A stretch of DNA of 38,055 bases from Planctomycetaceae bacterium (lineage in GTDB: Bacteria > Planctomycetota > Planctomycetia > Planctomycetales > Planctomycetaceae): the NCBI GenBank assembly GCA_002724315.1, contig PBOJ01000137.1:1-38055 (forward strand). Reading direction: 5' to 3'. Shown here piece after piece: positions 26,245 to 33,536 of the stretch. Each line of letters opens with the position of its first letter. Position 1 is the first letter of the stretch. The notes under the pieces were generated by a model. It made no database searches. It was not told where the DNA came from and was given only the letters and a program-made list of their open reading frames with translations. The translations under genes were made by a program, and so were the position numbers.

Positions 26245-27546
26245 TCACACCTGCCAGCCGGCCCGGAAGGCCGGCTTGATCAGGCCGCTGGCCCGGGGGT
26301 TGCCCGTCGCTGTCAGGGTCTTGTGGTCCCAGCCGAAGCCGTCGCCTCCCGCCCGGTAGGCCACGTTGCCCAGCAGGACCGTTTCGGTCAGCGGTCCCGA
26401 GTAGTCGAAGTGGCAGGTGGCCGGACCGCCTCCGCGGATTGCTGCGGTCCATTCGCGGTAGAAACCCGGCGAGTCGGCGACCTTCTTCACCTCGATCTTG
26501 GCTCCCTGGAATTTCGCTTCGGGCAGCAGTTTCCGTTTCGAGAACCCGCACAGCAGCATGCCCTCGCTGCCGATGAACAACGTGTTGTTGCCCCCGGCGG
26601 AAAGCCCGTGCTTTCTCAGGATGTCGGGCCCTTTCTGGGCGTGGTACCAGTGCAGCATCACCTCGGATCGGTCACCTTTGGAGGGGAACTTCATGTGAGT
26701 CGCCATCGATCGGGGAGTCGTCAGCGAGTGGACCGGCGGTCCCGAGGCCGAGACATGTGTCGGGTAGTCGAGATCCAGGGCCCAGAAGGGAATGTCCAGG
26801 ATGTGGCAGCCCCAGTTGCCGGTCTCTCCCGTGCCGTAGTCCCACCAGAACCGCCAGCCGTAGGGACAGTAGGTCGAGTGGTAGGGGCGTGGGGCGACCG
26901 GGCCCTGCCAGAGATCCCAGTCCAGGTGGGCGGGGACGTCGGGACGATTGGTGGGCACCTTGGACATTCCACGGTTTCCGCCGATCCAGCTGTGGACTTC
27001 AGTGACCGTGCCGATCGCGCCGGCCTGGATCAACTCGACCACACGGTGGACGTTGGGGATCGTGTGACGCTGGACACCCAGTTGCGTGGCGACCTTCTGC
27101 TTGCGGGCCAGGTCGGTCATCTGCCGGACTTCCCAGATCGAATGCGCCATCGGCTTTTCACAGTAGAGGTGTTTGCCGAGTTGCAGGGCGGCCATCGACG
27201 GATGGAAGTGGGTGTGGTCGGGGGTGCTGATGACGACCGCGTCGACCTGCTTGGCCACCGCGTCGTACATTTTCCGGAAGTCTTTGAACTTCCGGGCTTT
27301 GGGGTATCGCTGGTAGGCCTTCCCGGCTCGCGCGTCGTCCACGTCACACAGTGCGACGACATTTTCTCCCAGCCGGACCATCGATCCGAGGTTGGCCGCT
27401 CCACGTCCACCGATCCCGATGAAGGCCAAGTCGATCTTCTCGTTGGCCGCCGCGTGGGCCCGCCGGATGCCCGTGCCCAGGAACAGGCCGGTGCCGACCG
27501 CTGCGGCACTTTTCATCATGTCACGACGATTGATCGAATGGCTCAT
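26245..27546 (-). CDS. Secreted Gfo/Idh/MocA family oxidoreductase
   Basis: 433-residue NAD(P)-dependent oxidoreductase-fold protein with a twin-arginine leader (NRRDMMKSAAAVGTGLFLGTG, 6 to about 26). The nucleotide motif is GIGGRG (44-49). The conserved EKP (130-132) and the His of GNWGCHILD in the C-terminal domain are present. The family oxidises or reduces sugars and their derivatives, often keeping the cofactor bound, which suits periplasmic export by Tat. Planctomycetes have large expansions of this family, so the substrate is open. It is the last gene of the leftward run starting at 31290, with 67 bp after the DUF1501 gene. Confidence 0.92.
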   Translation of the reverse strand: MSHSINRRDMMKSAAAVGTGLFLGTGIRRAHAAANEKIDLAFIGIGGRGAANLGSMVRLGENVVALCDVDDARAGKAYQRYPKARKFKDFRKMYDAVAKQVDAVVISTPDHTHFHPSMAALQLGKHLYCEKPMAHSIWEVRQMTDLARKQKVATQLGVQRHTIPNVHRVVELIQAGAIGTVTEVHSWIGGNRGMSKVPTNRPDVPAHLDWDLWQGPVAPRPYHSTYCPYGWRFWWDYGTGETGNWGCHILDIPFWALDLDYPTHVSASGPPVHSLTTPRSMATHMKFPSKGDRSEVMLHWYHAQKGPDILRKHGLSAGGNNTLFIGSEGMLLCGFSKRKLLPEAKFQGAKIEVKKVADSPGFYREWTAAIRGGGPATCHFDYSGPLTETVLLGNVAYRAGGDGFGWDHKTLTATGNPRASGLIKPAFRAGWQV

Positions 27547-27613
27547 GGAGAGGGTTCCGTTGTCGGGAGGGCGTTGTGCGAACGGCGTGGTCGGTCGGCG
27601 ATGTCCGGTGGGG

Positions 27614-29017
27614 TCAAAGATCCCTGACCCGGCGTCCTTCGCACAGGACCTGGCGCACTCGCTGGAATTCGTCGAAGTAGGTCTGTTCGGTGTCGATTCC
27701 CAGGTGGTGGTAAATCGTCGCGTGCAGGTCAGCCGGGGTGACCGGTTTGTCAGCGATGTGCCCGCCGTTGCGGGTGGTGGATCCGTAGACCTGTCCGCCG
27801 CGGACTCCGCCTCCGGCGAGGATTGCCGTGAACGCGTGAGGCCAGTGGTCGCGACCGGTCGACTTGGTGTTGTTGCTCTGGGTCACCTCGCCCATTTTCG
27901 GCGTGCGGCCGAATTCCCCGACAGCGACGACGAGCGTCGTCTCGAGCAGACCTCGCTGTTCGAGATCGTCCAGGAAGGCCGGGAAGCTCTGGTCGAACAT
28001 CGGGCACAACAGGTTCTTGAGCTTGGGGAAGTTCTGTTGGTGCGTGTCCCAGCAGGTGTTGACCCCGTCGATCTTGGTCGGGTCGATCCAGTTGACGGTG
28101 ACCAGCGGGACCCCGGCTTCAAGAAGTCGCCGGGTCAGCAGCAGGCTCTGGCCGATCCGCGTGCGACCGTAGGTGTCACGGACGGCCGCGGTTTCGCGAT
28201 CGAGGTTGAAAGCCCGGCCGGCTTGTTGTTGCAGGAAGTCAAATCCCCTCAACGTGTCACGGTGGCGGCTGGCGACGTCGATGTTGCGGTCGTTGCGGAT
28301 CGGGCCCGATCGTTCGAACTGCGACAGCAGGTTCCGGCGTCGATCGAGCCGATCGATCGAGACGTCATCGGCCAGCTCGAAGCCCTTCACCCGGAAGTTG
28401 TCCTTGTTGGGGTCGCCGTCGACCAGCACGGCGTCGTGGCTGCGGCCCATGCGACCGGCGGTCTGGCCGGCGATCAGCCGGGACTGGCCTGGGAACTGCA
28501 GGTACCAGGGCAGCACGATCGAGGGCGGAAGTCCGTTGTTGGGCTGACCGAATCTCATCGCCAGCGAGCTCATCGACGGCCAGTCCTCCGGTCGGGACTG
28601 GTCGGTGATCGGGGGGAACGGGTAGGGGCGTCCGGTGTAGAGTTCGCTCATCGCCGGGCCGTGCACGTTCATCCTGTGCGTCATGGACCTGAGCAGGCAG
28701 AGCTTGTCGAGCCGCTGGGAGAGTCGTGGCAGGTGTTCGCAGACGCGAACGCCGGGCTGGTTGGTGGAGATGCCGTGGAACTCGCCGCGGACTTCGACCG
28801 GGGCGCCGGGTTTCATGTCCCAGAGATCGATGTGGCTGGGGCCACCGAAGAGAAACACGAAGACGCAGGACCGAGCACGGGGGGCGCGGGCGGCGGCGGC
28901 CTCTCGCAGACGCAGCAGGTCGCCGGTGCCCAGGCCCAGCATCGAGAGCCCGCCGATTTCCAGCAGGTGCCGTCGCGTGGTGGGTTGCTGAGACACTGGA
29001 CCATTCATGAGAGTCAT
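27614..29017 (-). CDS. DUF1501 (sulfatase-like fold) secreted protein, second copy
   Basis: 467-residue protein with a twin-arginine leader (T-R15-R16-H-L-L, hydrophobic to about 34) and the signature FGGPSHIDLWDMKP (57-70). Later landmarks are GEFGRTPKMG and GRDHWPHAFTAILAGGGV. It belongs to the same family as the copy at 24813-26243 but to a clearly different branch, and it has no DUF1549/1553 partner in this window. Starts at 29017 and 29008 differ by three residues. It lies 61 bp after the phytanoyl-CoA dioxygenase-like gene and 67 bp before the Gfo/Idh/MocA gene on the same strand. Confidence 0.9.
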   Translation of the reverse strand: MTLMNGPVSQQPTTRRHLLEIGGLSMLGLGTGDLLRLREAAAARAPRARSCVFVFLFGGPSHIDLWDMKPGAPVEVRGEFHGISTNQPGVRVCEHLPRLSQRLDKLCLLRSMTHRMNVHGPAMSELYTGRPYPFPPITDQSRPEDWPSMSSLAMRFGQPNNGLPPSIVLPWYLQFPGQSRLIAGQTAGRMGRSHDAVLVDGDPNKDNFRVKGFELADDVSIDRLDRRRNLLSQFERSGPIRNDRNIDVASRHRDTLRGFDFLQQQAGRAFNLDRETAAVRDTYGRTRIGQSLLLTRRLLEAGVPLVTVNWIDPTKIDGVNTCWDTHQQNFPKLKNLLCPMFDQSFPAFLDDLEQRGLLETTLVVAVGEFGRTPKMGEVTQSNNTKSTGRDHWPHAFTAILAGGGVRGGQVYGSTTRNGGHIADKPVTPADLHATIYHHLGIDTEQTYFDEFQRVRQVLCEGRRVRDL

Positions 29018-29078
29018 TAGACCGCAAAGCCACGGCCGAGTGCAGTCCCAAGTTGTTCTTCAATGCCAGATGGCCGGG

Positions 29079-30008
29079 TCAGGCCAGTGGCTGGGCCCCT
29101 CGCATGTCGGCGTACCCGCCACCTTTTGACCCGCTGGGGTATTCGCCGAAGTACCTGCTGTCGTCGGCCGGCTGTGCGGCGGGCTGGAACCGCACGTCGC
29201 AGGAGAGCCTGACACGGGATCGGGGCGAGACGTTGTCGAGTGAACCATGCAGGGTGAACATGTTGACCAGCAGCAGGTCACCGGAACGGAAATTGGCGGT
29301 CAGGAACCTGGTGTCGCGGTCGACGACCAGTTGGACCGGGTTGACGTCCGACGCGCCACCGTAGGCGGCGGCCTGGACCACGTCATTGGAGCGGTCGGCC
29401 GTGTAGTCCACGGCCAGGAACTGGTCGATCAGGTCGGAGAACCGGTTGGAGTGTTCGACGATCGCCAGTGGCCCGTCCTCGACCGGGATGTCGCCGATCG
29501 GGATCCAGGCGTTGATCATCGGCTGCGCGCTGCCGGCGAAGAACGGGTAGTCGTAATGCAGGGCGGTGGCCCGGCCAACCGGCGTGGGGCGGAGGTAGAT
29601 CAGGTCGAAGGCCCGGGCGGGTTCGGACAGGACCGTGTCGAGGACCGACTGCATTTCCAGCCCGTGGGTCAGGCGTCTCAGGATCGGACCTTCGCTGACC
29701 CTCTGCCAGAACAGACCCTCGTCTTCTGCCGGATCGAGCCTGCGGCTTTTTCCGGTGGCCACGCCCTCGGCGGGTGGATCGGCGATTTCGCCCACGCCGG
29801 CGAGTTGCCGGAAAACTTCTTCCCGGGCGGCCAGCACCAGGGCGGGATCCAGGCAGTCTCGCAAAAAGAGGTATCCGTCCTCGGCGAGACCGTCGGCAAG
29901 TTGGGCCGAATCCGATCGGTCACCCTCGAAGGGTACCAGGGTGCCGATGCGGTCCTCGGGGATCGTCAGTCCCTGGATGGTCACGGGGTGTGGCAAGTGG
30001 TCGGGCAT
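29079..30008 (-). CDS. Phytanoyl-CoA dioxygenase-like Fe(II)/2-oxoglutarate oxygenase
   Basis: 309-residue cytoplasmic protein of the PhyH family, which hydroxylates small molecules using Fe(II), O2 and 2-oxoglutarate. The iron ligands are H151-x-D153 (ALHYDYPF) and H254 (FTLHGSLDN). R265 or R267 is the probable 2-oxoglutarate anchor. NAWIPIGDIPVEDGPL (166-181) is a typical jelly-roll strand pair. The start ATG overlaps the SDR stop by one base (TGATG). Grouped with SDR and VOC genes, it probably supplies one oxidation step of a small-molecule pathway (inference). Confidence 0.87.
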   Translation of the reverse strand: MPDHLPHPVTIQGLTIPEDRIGTLVPFEGDRSDSAQLADGLAEDGYLFLRDCLDPALVLAAREEVFRQLAGVGEIADPPAEGVATGKSRRLDPAEDEGLFWQRVSEGPILRRLTHGLEMQSVLDTVLSEPARAFDLIYLRPTPVGRATALHYDYPFFAGSAQPMINAWIPIGDIPVEDGPLAIVEHSNRFSDLIDQFLAVDYTADRSNDVVQAAAYGGASDVNPVQLVVDRDTRFLTANFRSGDLLLVNMFTLHGSLDNVSPRSRVRLSCDVRFQPAAQPADDSRYFGEYPSGSKGGGYADMRGAQPLA

Positions 30009-30796
30009 CAGGAGGGCTCGTCGAGCGAGATGACGTTGGCGACTCCGCCATCGACGGGAATCGTGTGTCCGGTGATGTAGGCTGAGGCGTCGGAGGCCAG
30101 GAAGGCGACGGCCCCGGCCACGTCGTCGGCTTCCCCCCAGCGGCCCAGTGGCACGCGGGCCATGACCCGGGCCGAGCGTTCGGAATTGTTCTGGAGAGCC
30201 TCGGTCATCGGGGTGCGGATCCAGCCGGGGGCCAGGGCGTTGACCCGGACTCCTGAGGAACCCCACTCGGCGGCCAGTTCGCGCGTCAGCGAAACCAGCC
30301 CGCCCTTGGTCATGCAGTAGACCGACCCGGCGCGACCCAGTCCGGCGATCCCGCCTCCCAGGGCCGAGATGTTGACGATGCTGCCGCCACCCAGCCGGGT
30401 CATTTCACGGCCGACCCTCGCAGCGACCTGGAACGCCCCGCGGAAATTGACGGCCAGGATCGCCTCGACATCCTCCGGGTCGTAGTCCAGGGGGTCGACG
30501 CGGCGATGGATGCCGGCATTGTTGACCAGGATGTCGAGCCGACCGAGTTCTTCGATCAGTCCGCTGACCAGGCGGTCAACGTCGTCCGGATCGGTCACAT
30601 CGCACCCACGGCCCAGCACCTGGGCCCCGGTTTCGGTGGACAGGCGATCGGCGGTCGCCGAGGCGGCTTCGGCGTCAATGTCACTGAGAACGATCACCGC
30701 ACCCAGTCGGGCCAGGGTCCGGGACGACGCCTCGCCCAGTCCGCGTGCACCGCCGGTCACCAGGGCCACTCGGCCGGTCAGGTCGAACAGGCTCAC
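30008..30796 (-). CDS. Short-chain dehydrogenase/reductase (SDR)
   Basis: 262-residue classical SDR. It shows TGGARGLG (14-21), D39/D41 after strand 2 (favouring NAD), NNAG (92-95), and catalytic S144, Y160 and K164 (YCMTK). The C-terminal segment is ITGHTIPVDGG. It starts at a GTG overlapping the VOC stop (GTGA) and its TGA overlaps the dioxygenase ATG. All three are therefore translationally linked. It is clearly different in sequence from the SDR at 19240. Confidence 0.92.
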   Translation of the reverse strand: MSLFDLTGRVALVTGGARGLGEASSRTLARLGAVIVLSDIDAEAASATADRLSTETGAQVLGRGCDVTDPDDVDRLVSGLIEELGRLDILVNNAGIHRRVDPLDYDPEDVEAILAVNFRGAFQVAARVGREMTRLGGGSIVNISALGGGIAGLGRAGSVYCMTKGGLVSLTRELAAEWGSSGVRVNALAPGWIRTPMTEALQNNSERSARVMARVPLGRWGEADDVAGAVAFLASDASAYITGHTIPVDGGVANVISLDEPS

Positions 30797-31290
30797 GCCG
30801 ACTCCTCCCGGTCCGCATCCACCGGTGGCTGGAACATCTCCAGCGTGTAACCGTCGGGGTCGTGCATGTAGATGACTCTCCCCCCCTTGTTGGGGCCGGC
30901 GGTGATCTCGACCGGATCCGACTTGAAACTGACCCCCGCCGCGGACAGGTCGTCAACGGCGGACAGCAGGTCGTCGACCAACAGGCACAGGTGCGAGTTG
31001 CCCGCCCGATTGGTCCCGGTGGCTGCGGGCTCGCCGGCGTGGTTCATGTACTGGACCACCTCCATGGTCTGGCGACAGTCGGGGCTGATGCGGAACGAGG
31101 CCACGTTCAACTCGACACCGTCGTAACCGGTCTGCTGCCCGACGTACCCGGCCGTGACGCTGGGCCTTCGCCCGATCAGTTCCATGCCGAGCAGGTCACG
31201 GTAGAAATGGATCGAGCGTTCGATGTCGGAAACCGTCAGGCCGAGGTGGTGGAGGTCCTGGAAGCTCCAGGTGGATTCGGCGGTACTCAC
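30793..31290 (-). CDS. VOC family (glyoxalase/bleomycin-resistance fold) protein
   Basis: 165-residue vicinal-oxygen-chelate protein. The metal-ligand pattern is visible: H15 (LHHLGLTV), E77, H100 (SHLCLLV) and E151 (GYTLEMFQ). These enzymes act as dioxygenases, isomerases, lyases or resistance proteins. The GTG at 31290 has a strong AGGAGA ribosome site 8 bases upstream, which decides the start over a TTG or ATG further back. It is the first gene of the leftward run ending at 26245. No clear promoter was found in the roughly 170 bp between it and tRNA-Lys. Confidence 0.88.
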   Translation of the reverse strand: MSTAESTWSFQDLHHLGLTVSDIERSIHFYRDLLGMELIGRRPSVTAGYVGQQTGYDGVELNVASFRISPDCRQTMEVVQYMNHAGEPAATGTNRAGNSHLCLLVDDLLSAVDDLSAAGVSFKSDPVEITAGPNKGGRVIYMHDPDGYTLEMFQPPVDADREESA

Positions 31291-31459
31291 GGGGGCTTCT
31301 CCTGAAAGAAGGTTCCCCGTTCTGTAACACGGTGATCGGCGGTCCACAAGCAACCGGTTGGGTGGAGATCCGGCGCGGAGCGTACCGGGGTAAAGGTCGC
31401 GGGCCGGCTGCGGAACCGGTGAGCCGTCGGCTCGCGGGTCGCTGCCAGGGATGAAGAAA

Positions 31460-31532
31460 TGAGGGCGACAGGATTCGAACCTGTGACCTACGGATTAAAA
31501 GTCCGTTGCTCTGCCAACTGAGCTACGCCCCC
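31460..31532 (-). tRNA. tRNA-Lys (anticodon TTT)
   Basis: A complete cloverleaf of 73 bases on the minus strand. Acceptor GGGGGCG pairs with CGCCCTC (one G-T pair). The D arm is GCTC/GAGC. The anticodon stem ACGGA/TCCGT has loop CTTTTAA, giving anticodon TTT. The T arm is ACAGG-TTCGAAT-CCTGT and the discriminator is A. CCA is not encoded. Confidence 0.96.
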
Positions 31533-31626
31533 TCGGCCTCGAGACGCCAATCGTAGCGAGTGCGCGTGCGACGGGTCGAGTGCAATGCGAGGGGCCCGCC
31601 GTGGCTCAGGCACTGCCGAAGTGGCT

Positions 31627-32931
31627 CTACCAGTGGATCTCGATCCTCGCCATCAGCCCTTCGAAGGTCAGCGAGTCGTTGATCTTGTAGAGGTTGTCGG
31701 CCTGGACGCCCTGGATGAAACGGGCCGTCGACAGCGTGTTGTGGTAGGTGCCCACGTAGTAACCACCGGAGAATCGCCAGTTGCCGTTGGGGCTGTCCCA
31801 GCCGAGTCCGATCTCGAGTTCGGTGACCGGCACGAAGCGGCTGTCATCCAGCGAGGCGGTTGCGTCGAGTGATCCGGGGCGTGTCTGGGTGTATTCACCG
31901 GTGACGTGCCCCAGCAACAGGGATGCGGCTCCACGGACGAACAGGTGGAAGCGGCCGTCGAAAGGACGCTCGAGTTCGAGTCCCAGGCGAGGTCCGACTC
32001 CGTCGAAGCCAACCTCGGTGTTGACGTCGGCGCTGTTGAGCACCGAGTAACCGGCATGGAAGTCCTGGTCGATTCGCGTGTACCGGGCTCCAACGGTCAG
32101 GTCGAGATAGTAGAGGTCGCCGTCGTAGACCGTACTGCGGTAATGAGCGTCGATCACGTCGAAGTCGATGTCGAGCGAGGATTCGGCCGACAGGTACTCG
32201 GTCGCAACCGATGTCGTGTTCGGGTGCATCGTTGTGGGGGAGAAATAGCCGGTCCCTCCGGGAAGGGATCCGCTGCCGTTGGTCTGGCTCTGGTAAAACC
32301 AGTAGTTGGCCGAGATGCTCGATTCCTTGGTGAGGTTGGAGGTGAACCCGACCCGGAAACCCGGTTGGTAGTCGGGATCGGCGAACAGCGTGGGGCCACG
32401 AGGTACCGCGTTCCCGGCAGCTCCCTCGACCGGAGTGGCGTAGGGGACGTCCACGGTACGAGCCTGGAGATACAGGAACTCGCCGGTGATCCCACTGCGA
32501 TGGTTCTGCCTGGTACCGCGGTTGGACGGCGCACAGTCTTCCTCGGCCAGCAGGCGATCGGTTTCCAGTTGGAATTCGGAATCGGCCTCGTGGTCCACTG
32601 GCAGGACCGACGAGGACTCCCGTTCGTAGTCGATGTAGGGAGAGATCTCTTCCTCACCGGGTGGTTCGGAACTCTCGGCGGCTTCGGCTTTTGGCTCGGG
32701 TGCGGCCACGGAGGCCGGGTCGATAGCTGTCGGCTTGGGCGGAGGAGGCTCCACTTGGGGCTGGACGGTCAGATCCACGCTCCGTGGAGGGATGAGCAGG
32801 TCTTCTGGCGCAGTCGATGGCCCGGTTGTCTCTTTTGTCTGGTTTTCCTGGGCGACGGCCGGACGGATTGAGAACCCATTGGTGAATCCGATCGTCAGCA
32901 AGACCATGCCGGCAACTACAAGGCAACGCAT
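31627..32931 (-). CDS. Lpg1974-like outer-membrane beta-barrel protein
   Basis: 434-residue outer-membrane protein with a signal peptide (1 to about 27) and a Pro/acidic linker (about 40-110). The barrel (about 147-434) has alternating strands and ends in the aromatic residue Trp (IEIHW), as outer-membrane proteins do. Strand pairs such as GEFLYLQARTV and YYLDLTVGARYTRID, and the overall layout, fit the Lpg1974 pore-forming family seen in Legionella and planctomycetes. It starts at 32931, with a GAGG-type ribosome site 8 bases upstream. It faces away from the giant gene, the two sharing the 605-bp space between them. Confidence 0.82.
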   Translation of the reverse strand: MRCLVVAGMVLLTIGFTNGFSIRPAVAQENQTKETTGPSTAPEDLLIPPRSVDLTVQPQVEPPPPKPTAIDPASVAAPEPKAEAAESSEPPGEEEISPYIDYERESSSVLPVDHEADSEFQLETDRLLAEEDCAPSNRGTRQNHRSGITGEFLYLQARTVDVPYATPVEGAAGNAVPRGPTLFADPDYQPGFRVGFTSNLTKESSISANYWFYQSQTNGSGSLPGGTGYFSPTTMHPNTTSVATEYLSAESSLDIDFDVIDAHYRSTVYDGDLYYLDLTVGARYTRIDQDFHAGYSVLNSADVNTEVGFDGVGPRLGLELERPFDGRFHLFVRGAASLLLGHVTGEYTQTRPGSLDATASLDDSRFVPVTELEIGLGWDSPNGNWRFSGGYYVGTYHNTLSTARFIQGVQADNLYKINDSLTFEGLMARIEIHW

Positions 32932-33536
32932 ACTCTGACCTCTTGTCCCGTGGTTCTAACGATCTAACGAACAGAACGGTCGACCGGATTGTGCAAATTG
33001 TGAGGACCGCCGACATCAATCTGTATCGGTCATCACGGTCCTGACGTTGCGGATTTTGTCCGTTTTGAAGGGATTGGGTGGAGGATCAGGCACAACAATT
33101 TGCTCTCGTCCCTTCATGGTGACCAAAACACTTGGCCCAAGACGAACAATCCCCCATTTCCACAAAGACATTACAGACTGTTTAGCTTGTGTATACTTTG
33201 CAGACTTGGCAGTATTACAAGGTCGATGTTTGTCGGCAGTGGAGAATCCTGCTGATTCTCCAGCTTTGATTGTACGGGTCATCACGGTGGACGGCTCAAC
33301 GGAATTGGTCCAGGGCGGGACTGTGGACGGACGTCCGTTCGGACGTTTTTCTGGCTTATAGACCGCCGAGCACTCCCTTGATGACCTGCCGCTTCGACTT
33401 CACCAGAACCGCGCGACCGGTGCGCCCATCTGTCTGTTCTGTGTCGGAGTGCGTTGTGTCGGAGGTTTCCTTTCTGCGTCTTTGAGACTCTCTCTCACTG
33501 ATCAAACGTCATTCGTTTCTTTCAGGATGTGATTCG
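32932..33536. promoter_or_regulatory. 605-bp gene-free divergent control region
   Basis: The longest non-coding stretch of the window, more AT-rich than its neighbours. It holds a tandem TCTAACGA pair (32955-32970), a TATACT box on the + strand (33192-33197) with a weak TTACAG 15 bp upstream, a terminator-like hairpin (33331-33350) and a direct repeat TGTGTCGGAG (33440-33449 and 33455-33464). Short open frames on both strands here have no recognisable features. It most likely carries the promoters and a long leader for the outer-membrane protein and the giant gene. Confidence 0.45.
33331..33350 (+). terminator. Terminator-like hairpin in the giant-gene leader
   Basis: ACGTCCG-TT-CGGACGT, a perfect 7-bp stem with a 2-base centre (effectively a longer loop), runs straight into TTTTT (33346-33350). 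It lies about 190 bases before the giant gene's ATG, on the same strand, with no complete gene upstream of it to terminate. It could be an attenuator in the leader or a stop for antisense or readthrough transcripts. Confidence 0.4.

Noticed and set aside
33016-33361. Two small open frames (33047-33361 on +, 33016-33285 on -) in the gene-free region
   Set aside because: There is no ribosome site, domain or hydrophobic pattern; they overlap on opposite strands and the + frame covers the terminator-like hairpin.
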